Part shown: positions 24,934 to 34,411 of the stretch, in pieces
Numbering within the stretch: the first letter of the stretch is position 1
Layout of the letters: each line of letters begins with the position of its first letter
NCBI RefSeq assembly: GCF_026625865.1
Contig: NZ_CP113067.1
Span: 434,001-498,000 of the forward strand
Origin: Microbacterium sp. SL75
Lineage (GTDB): Bacteria; Actinomycetota; Actinomycetes; Actinomycetales; Microbacteriaceae
Direction: 5' to 3'
Length of the DNA stretch: 64,000 nucleotides
Translations under genes and position numbers: made by a program
Notes under the pieces: generated by a model
The model's input: only the letters and a program-made list of their open reading frames with translations
Database searches by the model: none
What the model was told of the DNA's origin: nothing

Positions 24934-26282
24934 CGCACTTCCCTCTGCTTCCGGATCTGGCGGACGTTGAAGATGATCAGCGGCAGCACGAAGATGAACA
25001 GCACCACGGCCAACGCCGCGGAGTGCCCGTAGCTCTGGAAACGCTGCTGCTGGTTGACCATCTCGAAGGCGAGCACCGTCGAGTCGTTTCGTCCGCCCGT
25101 CATGACGGCGACGATGTCGTAGATCTTCAGCGCGCCGATGGCGATCGTGGTGAGCACCACGATCAGCGAGGAGCGGATGCCGGGAACGGTGACGTTGATG
25201 AAACGCTCCCAGGCGCTGGCTCCGTCGAGTTCGGCCGCCTCGTTCTGCTCCGGCGGCACGGCCTTGATGGCAGCCGACAGGATGACCATCGCCAGCCCCG
25301 TCTGGCTCCAGATGAAGACGACGACGAGCAACAGCGTGTTGATCAACGGCGACGCCGCGAGCCACGAGACCGGTTGCCCGCCGAAGGCCGTGACCACCGC
25401 GTTCAGCACACCGATCTGGTCGCCCTGACGGAAGTCGTAGACGAACTTCCAGATGATGCCGGCGCCGACGAACGAGATCGCGAACGGCATGAAGATGAGC
25501 ACCTTCAGGTACTTCTCCCCCGCCGCGCGGTCGATGAAGACGGCGTACGCCAGACCGATGGCCGTGGCGATGGTCGGGGCCAGGAGCACCCAGATGAGCG
25601 TGTTAATCACCGACCAGAACCCCTCGGGGTTCGTGAAGGTCCAGATGTAGTTCTCGAGACCGACGAAGTTGTCACCGGTCTTGTCGAAGAACGACTGGAA
25701 GAGGGTGGTGATGGCCGGGTAGACGAGGCCGATCAGCAGGAGGATCGATGCGGGGGCCGCGAAGAGGATCAGCTGGAAGAGGTATCCCGCACCCTGGCGT
25801 GAGCGGTAGTCGGCGTAGAACAGGACCGCGCCGAGCAGGATCGCGATACCGAGGACGTAGACGACGGCGTTCTGGTACGGGCGCAGCAGCATGAAGGCCA
25901 GCACCGGGATGCCGAAGCACGCGATGAGCCGCAGCCAGAAGTAGCCCTTGCCGGAGCGCGGCGCGTACTCGATGAGGAGCAGCAGCAGTCCCACCACGGC
26001 ACCGAAAGCGACGACGACGAGCGGGATCTGGACGAGGGGGCTGAGTCCGCCGAGCCAGATGAAGAAGCTGTTCAGGCTGAAGCCCAGGGTGGTCGGCTTG
26101 GTCTCGGCGGGTGCCCGCGTGACCATGAAGAGGAAGAGCGCCACCGCCAGGATGAGCCCTACGAGGACCACGAGCAGCGTGGTCCGATTGCGTGCGCCGG
26201 AGCCGCGCGTGCGACGCTCGGCTCGTCCGCCCGGCGGAGGTGACGCCGTCGGCGCCTTCTCCGCGTTCTTGATATCGGTCAT
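24930..26282 (-). CDS. Sugar ABC transporter permease (MalF/AglF type) with extra N-terminal helices
   Basis: A 450-residue permease, longer than usual because four or five extra hydrophobic segments (about 35-170) precede the core permease domain (about 180-450). The EAA loop is NEAAELDGASAWERFINVTVP near 340. The start at 26282 has GGGAGGG 6 nt upstream. It is the second gene of binding protein-MalF-MalG, separated from the binding-protein gene by a hairpin. Substrate by analogy with AglE/MusE-type systems: alpha-glucosides such as maltose or trehalose (inference). Confidence 0.9.
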   Translation of the reverse strand: MTDIKNAEKAPTASPPPGGRAERRTRGSGARNRTTLLVVLVGLILAVALFLFMVTRAPAETKPTTLGFSLNSFFIWLGGLSPLVQIPLVVVAFGAVVGLLLLLIEYAPRSGKGYFWLRLIACFGIPVLAFMLLRPYQNAVVYVLGIAILLGAVLFYADYRSRQGAGYLFQLILFAAPASILLLIGLVYPAITTLFQSFFDKTGDNFVGLENYIWTFTNPEGFWSVINTLIWVLLAPTIATAIGLAYAVFIDRAAGEKYLKVLIFMPFAISFVGAGIIWKFVYDFRQGDQIGVLNAVVTAFGGQPVSWLAASPLINTLLLVVVFIWSQTGLAMVILSAAIKAVPPEQNEAAELDGASAWERFINVTVPGIRSSLIVVLTTIAIGALKIYDIVAVMTGGRNDSTVLAFEMVNQQQRFQSYGHSAALAVVLFIFVLPLIIFNVRQIRKQREVR

Positions 26283-26363
26283 GACGTCCCTCCCGAACAC
26301 GCCTTCGTGCTCATCAATGAGTGCCCGTGTGGTGCGTGCGGGCGGAATAGAAGTATGGACCCC

Positions 26364-26396
26364 GGATGGGCCACCCGCGTGGCGGGCGGCCCATCG
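26364..26396 (-). terminator. Intercistronic hairpin after the sugar-binding protein gene
   Basis: Stem gatgggcc/ggcccatc with an inner ccgc/gcgg stem and GTG loop lies in the 130-bp gap between the binding-protein stop and the first permease. Partial termination or RNA protection here would keep the binding protein in excess over the permeases. Confidence 0.5.
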
Positions 26397-26412
26397 GTGG
26401 TGCGGTAGTGCG

Positions 26413-27738
26413 TTAGTTGTTGTAACCGGTCTGGATGTCGCTCAGCACCTGGTCCGTCGGCGTACCGTCGATCCAGCTGACCATGCCCTTCCAGAACGAG
26501 CCCGAACCGACGGTGGCCGGCATGAGGTCCGACGCGTCGAAACGCAGCGTGGTGCTCGGGTCCTGCACGACCTTCATGGCCTCCTGCAGGAACTCGCTCG
26601 AAGCGAGCGAGGGGTCAGCGCCCTTGTTGGCCGAGATCACGCCGCCGAGCTTGACGCGGGCGTTGGCGAAATCGGGCGTCGACATGAACTCGGCGACCTT
26701 CTGGACGTTCGCGTCGTCGGAGAAGGTCGTGACGAACTCGCCGCCGCCCTCGACCGCGAGGTTGCCCTCGGTCACGCCGGGGAGCAGGAACGCGTAGACG
26801 TCACCGTCGGGAGCGACCGTCGGCGTCTGGCCGGCAGCGTTCTTGACCGTGAGGAAGTTCGACGACAGGAACGAGGCCTGGTGCGTCATCGGGCAGCTGC
26901 CGTCGGCGACCTTGGCGGCCACGTCGGCGAAGGCGACCGAGTTGATGCTCTTGACGTCACCGAAGCCGGCGTTGACGTACGACGGGTTCAGGAGGATCTT
27001 GCCGGTGGCCTCGAAGGCCTCCTTGATCGGGGCGTCGGTGAACTTGACCTCGTTCGCGACCCACTTGTCGTAGACGTCGGCGCCGGACTGGCGAAGGACC
27101 ATGTCCTCGATCCAGTCGGTTCCGGGCCACCCCGACGCATCGCCCGAGGCGAAGCCTGCGCACCAGGGGGCCGCGCCCGTCTTCTGCTGGATCGTCGCCG
27201 TGAGGGTCATGAGCTCGTCGAGGGTCTTGGGGACCTCGACGCCCCACTCCTTGAACTTCGCCGGCGAGTACCAGACGTAGCCCTTGAGGTTGGCGAGCAT
27301 CGGGGCGGCGTAGAAGGTGCCGTCCTCGCTGCCGTAGGACTTCCAGTCCTCGCCCCAGTACTGGTCGACGTTCGACGACACGGTGTCGGACGCCTTCTTC
27401 ACGTCGCCCGTGCCGATGAGGGTCTTGAGCAGACCCGGCTGGGGAACGATCGCGATGTCGGGGGCGTCGCCACCGGTCACCTTGGTGACGATGTTTCCCT
27501 CGAAGCTCTTGTCGCCGGTGTAGACGACCTTGATGCCGGTGTCCTTGGTGAACTGGTCGAACGACTGGTTCAGCAGGTCGGCCTCGCTACCGGTGATGCC
27601 ACCGGAGATGCGGACGGTCGTTTCTCCCGAAGCTCCGGAGCCGCCGCTGTCGCCCTCCGCGCATCCAGCGAGAGCGATCGCACCGACCGCCAACAGTCCG
27701 ACGGGCGCAAGCAGCCGATACCGCTGTGACATACCCAT
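26413..27738 (-). CDS. Sugar ABC transporter substrate-binding lipoprotein (AglE-like)
   Basis: Extracellular binding protein of 441 residues with a lipoprotein signal (lipobox ALAGC, Cys about 26) and the extracellular solute-binding family 1 fold. The segment PWCAGFASGDASGWPGTDW near 188 is characteristic of the AglE/MusE group of alpha-glucoside-binding proteins. The first ATG of MGMS is used because AGGAG lies 7 nt upstream. Divergent from a LacI-type regulator whose operators flank its promoter. The exact sugar is an inference. Confidence 0.9.
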   Translation of the reverse strand: MGMSQRYRLLAPVGLLAVGAIALAGCAEGDSGGSGASGETTVRISGGITGSEADLLNQSFDQFTKDTGIKVVYTGDKSFEGNIVTKVTGGDAPDIAIVPQPGLLKTLIGTGDVKKASDTVSSNVDQYWGEDWKSYGSEDGTFYAAPMLANLKGYVWYSPAKFKEWGVEVPKTLDELMTLTATIQQKTGAAPWCAGFASGDASGWPGTDWIEDMVLRQSGADVYDKWVANEVKFTDAPIKEAFEATGKILLNPSYVNAGFGDVKSINSVAFADVAAKVADGSCPMTHQASFLSSNFLTVKNAAGQTPTVAPDGDVYAFLLPGVTEGNLAVEGGGEFVTTFSDDANVQKVAEFMSTPDFANARVKLGGVISANKGADPSLASSEFLQEAMKVVQDPSTTLRFDASDLMPATVGSGSFWKGMVSWIDGTPTDQVLSDIQTGYNN

Positions 27739-27975
27739 GTGGTCTCTCCTCTTTGAGTGTCTTGGTGCACCGGGTCCCGTCGGGAACCGATTCCACGCAA
27801 CCGTAGAGGCAATCCCGAAGACTTGCAACCGGCCTCAGGTCACGAACCGATAACTAGCGGAAAGACGCGGCTCCCGCCCGGCATATCGGGCCGGGACCGG
27901 TTCCACTTTGTGGGATTCTCGGATACTCTTTCCGACGTCGACACGGACGTCGACGCATCACGAGGAGATCAGGGC
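27739..27975. promoter_or_regulatory. Divergent sugar-operon/lacI control region with two operators
   Basis: Two similar 12-bp palindromes with the central CG typical of LacI-family sites are visible: GGAACCGATTCC (27783-27794) and GGGACCGGTTCC (27893-27904), both followed by A. Their starts are 110 bp apart, about ten and a half helical turns, so a tetramer could loop them on nearly the same face. Half-sites (GAACCGAT at 27844-27851, AACCGG near 27827) lie between. One operator is 45 bp from the transporter start, the other 72 bp from lacI. Confidence 0.65.
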
Positions 27976-28989
27976 ATGAGCGGAATCGCCGATGTGGCAC
28001 GCCTGGCAGGCGTGTCCAAGTCGACGGCGAGCCGCGCTCTCACGGGCGGCGGCTACGTCTCCGACGGAACGCGCCAACGCGTCACCGACGCCGCGGCATC
28101 ACTCGGCTATGTGCCCTCGACGAGCGCGGTGAGCCTCGCGACCGGGCGCACGCGCACGATCGCCCTGATCGTCCCGAAGGTCAACCGCTGGTACTTCGGC
28201 TCGATCGTCGAGGGCGTGGAACGCACCCTGATCCCCCTCGGCTACGACGTCACCCTGTACGTCGCCGAGCCGGGCTCGAACGACCGCGAGAGTCTGTACT
28301 CCACGTACCTCGCCCGAAAGCGCTTCGACGGCATCATCGCCGTCGCCCTCGAGCCCGACGACGCCGACCTCGAGCGCCTGGCGAACATCGGCAAGCCCGT
28401 GGTGAGCATCGGCAACGCCCTGAGCGGAGTGCCCACCCTCGGCCTCGACAACGTCGCCATCACGCGAATCATCACGCAGCACCTCATCGCGCTCGGCCAC
28501 ACCGATATCGCTTTCGTCGGCAGTACCCCTCGCAGCGACGCCCCCGCGAAAGACGTCGACGAACGCTCGATCGGGTACCGCAACGCGATGAACGACCACG
28601 GCCTCGCCGTGCGTATCCGAAGCGTCCCCTCCACCCTCACGATCACCGATGCCTACGCGGCCGCGGCGTCGTTCCTGGCCGATGCGGCATCGCGTCCGAC
28701 GGGAGTCGTCGCCGCCTGCGACGAGGTCGCCATCGGCGTCATCATCGCCGCGCGCCGCATGGGCATCTCGGTGCCCACCGAGCTCAGCGTCGTCGGGATC
28801 GACGGTCACGACTACGCCGAGATGTTCTCGCTCACCACGATCGAGCAGTTCCCGCAGGCACAGGGCGTCGAAGCGACCCGCATGCTGCTCTCGATGATCG
28901 AGGGAACGGACGATCAACCCGCGTGGCGTACCGAGGCGGATACGCGCCTGGTCGTCCGCGCCTCGACCGCTCCCCCGCGCTCCACGTGA
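27976..28989 (+). CDS. LacI-family transcriptional regulator of the sugar importer
   Basis: A 337-residue repressor with an N-terminal LacI helix-turn-helix and hinge (IADVARLAGVSKSTASRALTG, then YVPSTSAVSLATGRTRTIAL) and a periplasmic-binding-protein-like effector domain (about 60-330). GAGGAGA precedes the ATG. It is divergent from the sugar transporter, and matching operators lie between them, so it very probably represses the importer and itself until the sugar binds. A terminator follows directly on the stop codon. Confidence 0.93.
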   Translation: MSGIADVARLAGVSKSTASRALTGGGYVSDGTRQRVTDAAASLGYVPSTSAVSLATGRTRTIALIVPKVNRWYFGSIVEGVERTLIPLGYDVTLYVAEPGSNDRESLYSTYLARKRFDGIIAVALEPDDADLERLANIGKPVVSIGNALSGVPTLGLDNVAITRIITQHLIALGHTDIAFVGSTPRSDAPAKDVDERSIGYRNAMNDHGLAVRIRSVPSTLTITDAYAAAASFLADAASRPTGVVAACDEVAIGVIIAARRMGISVPTELSVVGIDGHDYAEMFSLTTIEQFPQAQGVEATRMLLSMIEGTDDQPAWRTEADTRLVVRASTAPPRST

Positions 28990-29033
28990 AAAGACGGGAC
29001 CCCGGATGCCGTGGCATCCGGGGTCCCGTCTTT
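28990..29033. terminator. Strong bidirectional terminator (lacI / nucleotidase)
   Basis: A perfect 20-bp stem (28990-29009 against 29014-29033) with a 4-nt loop CGTG, beginning in AAA and ending in TTT so that it works on both strands. It contains the pair ggatgc/gcatcc next to the loop. It serves convergent lacI and the wall-anchored nuclease gene. Confidence 0.9.
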
Positions 29034-29041
29034 CTCACTCG

Positions 29042-32000
29042 TCAGTCGGCCTGGCGCGTCGCCCGTCGGCGGGCCACCAGACCCAGACCCAGCAGCGCGA
29101 GGGCGGCGAGCACGCCCGCACCCATCCACGCCGTGTCGGTGCCGGTGGTCGGCAGGGCGCCCGAACCGGAACCGCCCTGGCCCTGGCCCGCACCGTCGCC
29201 GGGGGTGCCGACGCCGTCACCGGCGGCAGCGACCGTCACGGGGACGACGACCTCGGTGCCGGTGGGCTGCGCCGTCAGGCGCAGCTGCAGGGTTCCGGCG
29301 GCGTCCGCGGGCACGCCCACGGTGAGAGTCGCGGACCCGTTCACAACCGGGACGCTCGTCGCCGACGGAGCCGCGAGAGCCGCGACCCGCGCCGTCGGAG
29401 CGGCGAACAGGGCGAGGCGGGTCGACGCGACCTCGGCCCCGAAAGAGGCCTCGAGGGTCGTGTTCTCCGGCGCACCCAGCGACGTGAGGTTGAGGTTCGA
29501 CACCGTCACCGTGAGGTCGGTACCCGGGGCGGCCGTCGTGGAGCCCGACACCTGCACACCACGGGCGGTGAAGTCCGGGGTCAGGCCGGGGTTGTCGGTG
29601 AGATACCGGATCCACGCGTCGCGGTCGATCAGGCCGGAGTCACGGGTGTCCGTGCCCTGCGCGAAGACCGAGAAGCTGTCGCCGCCGCCGAGCAGGAAGT
29701 TGAACGAACCGACGCGGTATCCCTTCGTGGGGTCGACCGCCACACCGTCGATCCAGAGACCGGTGATGCGCTGGCCGGCCGGGAGCGACGCGTCGTACGT
29801 GTACCGGAGATTCTCGGAGACGCCGAGCGATAGGTTGGCGTTGTCCGTGCGCCGCGAGAAGTCACCCCACTGCTGCTCGAGCACCTGCCGCAGCTGATCA
29901 CCGGTGAGGGTGGTCGTCCACAGGTTGTTCAGGAACGGGAGGACAGCGTTCGCCTCGGCGAGCGTGACGACGCCGTCCGAGCCGTAGAGCAGCTCGTCGC
30001 GCAGTCCACCGGCGTTGACGAACGAGACCTCCGCACCGCCGCGGTCGGGATCATCGAGCGAGTCGAGCAGAGCGTCGGCGACCAGACCGCCGAGCGCCGA
30101 TTGCTTCGTACGATCGCCGCGCGTGCCGCCGGTGTAGACACCGTCGACGTACGAGCCACCGCTGAACGCCGTCGTGATGTCTGCGCCCACCGACCCCACC
30201 GCCTTCTGTCCGACCACGTCGGCCTCGGCACGCGCCGCGGTCACGATCGCGTTCACCTCGGCGACGCGCGGATACGTCCGGATGAGCTCCGCGTCCAGCG
30301 CCGTGTTGACGGCCGCGTCCTTGCCCCCGAGTCGAGCGACGTTGCGGGCGGAGGAGGTGACGACGTCACCGTCGGCGTCGACGTTCAACACGATCTGACC
30401 GACGTTCTCCCCGTAATTGCCGGTCTGGACGATCGGGCGGGTGCCCTCGCGGCCCGGGATCGGTGCGTTCCATGCGTAGAGCTGGTGCGTGTGGCCGGTG
30501 AAGATGGCATCCACCTCGGGTGAGGTCTCGGTCACGATCTTCGCGAACGGTCCACCGGCCGCGACGGCCTGCTCGAGCGTCGTCGTCTTCTCGCCTGCGC
30601 CGGAACCCTCGTGGTACTGGGCGACGATCACATCGACCTGGTCGTCGATCTCGGCGACGACGCGGTTGACCTCGGCGACCGGCTCCCGGAACTCGATTCC
30701 CTGGATGCCGCTGGGCGTGACCAGCGTCGGAGTCGACTGCGTGATGGCTCCGATCACGCCGACGCGCACGCCGTCGACCTCGAAGATCGCGTATTCCTGC
30801 AGGAGCGGCTTGCCGTCCTTGAAGACGTTCGCGGCCAGGTAGGGGAAGTCCGCGAGACCCTCGACGCGCCCCGTGAGGTCGTCGGCGCCCTTGTCGAACT
30901 CGTGATTACCCGTGGCCGAAGCCTTCAGGTCGAGCGCGTTCAAGACGTCGATCGTCGGCTTGTCTCCGAAGTACGACGAGGCGAACACCGAGGCGCCGAT
31001 GTTGTCGCCGTTCGAGATGAACAGCGAGTTCTTCTCGCCGTACTGCGCGCGGACCTGCTCCACGGTTCCGGCGACCCGCACCGTGTTGGCGTCGATGCGA
31101 CCGTGGAAGTCATTGATGCCGATGAGGTTGACCTGGGTGGTCGGCGACAGGTCGAGGCCCACGATCACGGGATCGTGGTCGCTGGAACGGTAGGGCGAGG
31201 AGTCGTAGAAGTTCAGCGCGTTGTAGTTGAAACGGCTGTACTCCAGGGCCAGGGCCTCCACCGCATTGATGTTCCAGATGTCGGCGCCGGTGACCAGCTC
31301 ACGCGCCGAGGGCGAGGCCAGCACGTGGTCGAGCGAGCCCGACTGGCCGCTGAAGGAGTACGAGTACTTGCCCGTACCCGCCTCGAGCGTCTCGAAGCCG
31401 AAGTCGCGCAGCTTCTGGATCGGGTCTTCCTGCGAGTAGGAGTTGAAGTCACCGAGCAGGAACACGTCGTCGGTGCCGACGGCGGCCGAGCGGGACTTCG
31501 CGAAGTTTCCGAGGGCCTCCGCCTGACGCACACGGTCGCCGTTGAAAGCACCCTGGATGCCGTTGGCGTTGTCACCCGTCGCCTTGGGGTTGCTGTCGCC
31601 CTTCGACTTGAAGTGGTTCACGATCGCGAGGATCTTGGCATCCGGGAACGCGACCGGAGCGAACGCCTGAGCGAGCGGCTGGCGTGCGTTGCGGAAGGCG
31701 GCGTCGTCGAGGATGACGCTCTCTCCCACGGGAGCGGCGACGGCCTTCTTGTAGATGAAGGCCGTGCGGATGACGTCCTCGGTCGCGGGCAGGGCCGCGG
31801 GCGAGGGGACGAACGCCCACTGCTCGGAGCCGAGCGCCGCGTTGAGGGCTCCGACGAGGGTCGACAGCGCCGCGTCGCGGTTCTTGCCGAACTTCGCCGA
31901 GTTCTCGATCTCCTCGAGCGAGACCACGTCGGCGCCGAGGCCGTTGATCGCCGCGACGATCTTGTCCTGCTGGCGCTGAAGGTTCTCCGCGTTCGCCGCA

Positions 32001-33703
32001 CCGCGGGGGCCGGGGGCAGGGCACGTGTCCGCCGTGATCGGGTTTTGCTCGCGGTCCCTGTAGACCGAGGTGCATCCGACGCTCTCGGCGGTGGTGGTGA
32101 AGTAGTTCAGCACGTTGAAGCTCGAGATCTTCAGGTCGCCGCCGACCGGTGCGGGCGCCTTCGTGCGGGTGTTCGCGAAGGTCGCGGGCTGTACGTCCTT
32201 GGCGTTGTCGACCGTCAGCTGCTGCGTCGGCTGGAACTTCCAGGCGTTGTTGCGGTAATCGAGGACCACCGGCTTCGTGAACGTCACCGGGGCGCCCACG
32301 CGCACCGGGGTCGTCAGCGACACGTACGGCAGGGGGATGCCCTTGTTGGCGTCGCTCAGGAAGTTGATCGACGCTCCGTCGTCGAGCACGACGGCTCGGG
32401 CCTTGTTGTCGGCGACGGCGGCGACGTACTCGGGGCTGTCGGGAACGGCCACGTCGGTGGGCGTGCGCAGGGGCGTGGTGCCGGCGGCGAGACCCACCTC
32501 GGCGTACTGGTTGGTCGAGTACGAGTTCGTGACGGTGAAGTCACCCTGCGGAGCGAGGAGCATGCCCTCGAAGCGCTCGCGCTCTTCGTCGGTCTTCGGC
32601 CACGTGATCTTCGCGGGCTGCACGGCGGCGACCTGCTCGGTGAGCACGCTCACCCCGGAGGCCTCGGCGGTGATCTGCGTCTGGCCCGAGAACTCCTTGG
32701 CCGTGCCGGTCACCTCGACGTGCTGGCCGACGGCGACCTTCGCCGTCGCGGCCGATCCGTAGACGAAGATCGCATCCGACGCCCGGTGCGCGGCGACGTC
32801 GAGCTCACCACCGGTGCCTGGCGTCTGGATGAAGAAGCCGTTGTAGCCGCCGGTCGGGTACGCCGCGGTCACGATGCCGCGCGTGGTGACGGTCTGCTCG
32901 GCCAGGGGCGTGGTGGCACCCGTGCCCTGGATGTCACGGATCGGGATCACCGTGCCCGGTGTGACCGGCGGCGCCTGCGTCGCCGTGGCGGACGGCGAGG
33001 GGGACGGCGACGCCGAACCCGACGGGTCGGGGTTCGGCGCTGCCGTCCCCGAGCCCTGCGGCGTCACCGTGGTGGTGTTGGTGAAATCCTTCGAGTTGTC
33101 GTTGGTGTCGGCGAAATTTGTGCGGACGAGCGCGTTCGGGGTGGTGGTGCCGCCCGCGACCGTCGCGGGCGCCGTCTCGAAGCTGACCGCCGAGCCGTAT
33201 CCGAGGAAGTCGACGACGCGCGAGTACGCGATGGATCCGCCCGGGAGCTCGAGTGCCTCGGCGACATTGGCGAGGAAGAGCTGGCCCGACGTCCCGCCGG
33301 GGTTGAGCGTGCTCGTGAGGTCGGTCTCCGGGAGTACCGCACCGGTGGTGCCGTTGCCAGGCAGCCCGATCAGGAAGTACCCGCCGGGTTCGATCAGGCC
33401 GCTGAGCTGCTGGGTGTTGGAAGCCGAGGCCTTCGCGACACTGGAGTCCTTGCGGTACTGCAGCGACCACCCGCTGAGGTCCTGCGCCGTGTCGCCCGCG
33501 TTGTAGAGCTCGACGAACTTCTGGTTGAAGAAGGCGCCGGCGCTCCCGCCCTTCAGGTAGGCCTCGTTGATCACCACCTTCGAGCCGACGGCGGCCGAAG
33601 CCGGGAGGGGCACGATCGCGGAACCGAGCAGGGCGACACCGAGAGCGGCGCTCAGTGCGGTGGAGAAACGGCGTGCGGACACGCGCGAAGCAACGGAAGG
33701 CAT
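29042..33703 (-). CDS. Secreted, LPxTG-anchored ExeM/NucH-type nuclease fused to a 5'-nucleotidase
   Basis: A 1553-residue multidomain exoenzyme: signal peptide (about 1-35, ending ASA), lamin-tail domain (about 40-170), Ser/Pro linker (about 230-245), OB-fold-like domain (about 255-350) and endonuclease/exonuclease/phosphatase domain (about 520-845, with ISSFNVLNYF, SLEEIENS, SSDHDPVIV). A calcineurin-like metallophosphatase follows (about 860-1130, with INDFHGR, NGDN, GNHEFDKG), then a 5'-nucleotidase C-terminal domain (about 1165-1335). It ends in LPTTG, a membrane helix and RRRATRQ, a sortase signal. It should degrade extracellular DNA/RNA and strip phosphate from the nucleotides. GGAG precedes the ATG. 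Confidence 0.92.
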   Translation of the reverse strand: MPSVASRVSARRFSTALSAALGVALLGSAIVPLPASAAVGSKVVINEAYLKGGSAGAFFNQKFVELYNAGDTAQDLSGWSLQYRKDSSVAKASASNTQQLSGLIEPGGYFLIGLPGNGTTGAVLPETDLTSTLNPGGTSGQLFLANVAEALELPGGSIAYSRVVDFLGYGSAVSFETAPATVAGGTTTPNALVRTNFADTNDNSKDFTNTTTVTPQGSGTAAPNPDPSGSASPSPSPSATATQAPPVTPGTVIPIRDIQGTGATTPLAEQTVTTRGIVTAAYPTGGYNGFFIQTPGTGGELDVAAHRASDAIFVYGSAATAKVAVGQHVEVTGTAKEFSGQTQITAEASGVSVLTEQVAAVQPAKITWPKTDEERERFEGMLLAPQGDFTVTNSYSTNQYAEVGLAAGTTPLRTPTDVAVPDSPEYVAAVADNKARAVVLDDGASINFLSDANKGIPLPYVSLTTPVRVGAPVTFTKPVVLDYRNNAWKFQPTQQLTVDNAKDVQPATFANTRTKAPAPVGGDLKISSFNVLNYFTTTAESVGCTSVYRDREQNPITADTCPAPGPRGAANAENLQRQQDKIVAAINGLGADVVSLEEIENSAKFGKNRDAALSTLVGALNAALGSEQWAFVPSPAALPATEDVIRTAFIYKKAVAAPVGESVILDDAAFRNARQPLAQAFAPVAFPDAKILAIVNHFKSKGDSNPKATGDNANGIQGAFNGDRVRQAEALGNFAKSRSAAVGTDDVFLLGDFNSYSQEDPIQKLRDFGFETLEAGTGKYSYSFSGQSGSLDHVLASPSARELVTGADIWNINAVEALALEYSRFNYNALNFYDSSPYRSSDHDPVIVGLDLSPTTQVNLIGINDFHGRIDANTVRVAGTVEQVRAQYGEKNSLFISNGDNIGASVFASSYFGDKPTIDVLNALDLKASATGNHEFDKGADDLTGRVEGLADFPYLAANVFKDGKPLLQEYAIFEVDGVRVGVIGAITQSTPTLVTPSGIQGIEFREPVAEVNRVVAEIDDQVDVIVAQYHEGSGAGEKTTTLEQAVAAGGPFAKIVTETSPEVDAIFTGHTHQLYAWNAPIPGREGTRPIVQTGNYGENVGQIVLNVDADGDVVTSSARNVARLGGKDAAVNTALDAELIRTYPRVAEVNAIVTAARAEADVVGQKAVGSVGADITTAFSGGSYVDGVYTGGTRGDRTKQSALGGLVADALLDSLDDPDRGGAEVSFVNAGGLRDELLYGSDGVVTLAEANAVLPFLNNLWTTTLTGDQLRQVLEQQWGDFSRRTDNANLSLGVSENLRYTYDASLPAGQRITGLWIDGVAVDPTKGYRVGSFNFLLGGGDSFSVFAQGTDTRDSGLIDRDAWIRYLTDNPGLTPDFTARGVQVSGSTTAAPGTDLTVTVSNLNLTSLGAPENTTLEASFGAEVASTRLALFAAPTARVAALAAPSATSVPVVNGSATLTVGVPADAAGTLQLRLTAQPTGTEVVVPVTVAAAGDGVGTPGDGAGQGQGGSGSGALPTTGTDTAWMGAGVLAALALLGLGLVARRRATRQAD

Positions 33704-33816
33704 GGGTCTCCAAGTACCGGCGTGCACAGGGCGACGTCGGAGGTGGGGGGATCGACGGGGGGTCTCAACGACCGTAAATGATCCACATACCCTTTTCCCA
33801 GACTTCTTTATTTCGA

Positions 33817-33849
33817 TCTGGTGAACATCGGTTCCTCAACGGGTGAAAC
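33817..33849 (-). promoter_or_regulatory. Candidate PhoP (PHO) box upstream of the nuclease/nucleotidase
   Basis: On the minus strand three 11-bp units read GTTTCACCCGT, TGAGGAACCGA and TGTTCACCAGA. The first and third fit the actinobacterial PHO-box unit (G-T-TCAC-C), spaced 22 bp. It lies about 114 bp before the start codon. Phosphate-starvation control would suit a phosphate-scavenging enzyme. The middle unit is poor, so this is tentative. Confidence 0.4.
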
Positions 33850-33919
33850 CGCGTCTCACAGAATCGAAGGTGACCTCACCCTCGGACGGCCGACGTCTCT
33901 CACCTCCCGGGTGGAACGA

Positions 33920-33954
33920 CGAAGGCCCGGATGCCATTGGCATCCGGGCCTTCG
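33920..33954 (-). terminator. rplJL terminator with GGATGCC/GGCATCC stem
   Basis: A perfect 16-bp stem around loop ATT (33920-33935 against 33939-33954), 31 bp after the rplL stop. The loop-proximal part is exactly ggatgcc/ggcatcc. Confidence 0.85.
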
Positions 33955-33985
33955 TGTATCGCGTTGAAGCGACCGCGAAGCGTGA

Positions 33986-34372
33986 TTACTTCAGGGTCAC
34001 CGAAGCGCCGGCCTCCTCGAGGGCAGCCTTGGCCTTCTCGGCGGTCTCCTTGTTCGCGCCCTCGAGCACGGCCTTGGGAGCGCCATCGACGACGGCCTTG
34101 GCCTCGCCGAGGCCGAGCGAGGTGAGCTCGCGGACGACCTTGATGACCTGGATCTTCTTGTCACCGGCGGCCTCGAGGACGACGTCGAACGAGTCCTTCT
34201 CCTCGGCCTCTTCGGCGGGGGCAGCGCCACCGGCGGCGGGGCCGGCAACGGCCACGGGGGCGGCAGCGGTGACGTCGAAGGTCTCCTCGAACGCCTTGAC
34301 GAACTCCGACAGCTCGATGAGCGTGAGCTCCTTGAACGCGTCGAGCAGCTCTTCGGTGCTGAGCTTAGCCAT
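33986..34372 (-). CDS. rplL: 50S ribosomal protein L7/L12
   Basis: Stalk protein of the large subunit that recruits translation GTPases. It has 128 residues: N-terminal dimerisation helices ([27 protein letters not shown]), an Ala/Pro/Gly hinge (about 34-56) and a C-terminal domain with [20 protein letters not shown] and [14 protein letters not shown] at the end. 39 bp after rplJ and under the same L10-leader control. Confidence 0.98.
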   Translation of the reverse strand: MAKLSTEELLDAFKELTLIELSEFVKAFEETFDVTAAAPVAVAGPAAGGAAPAEEAEEKDSFDVVLEAAGDKKIQVIKVVRELTSLGLGEAKAVVDGAPKAVLEGANKETAEKAKAALEEAGASVTLK

Positions 34373-34411
34373 GTTGTATCTCCTTGATCGGGTTAATCAT
34401 CCGGGGCCGAG

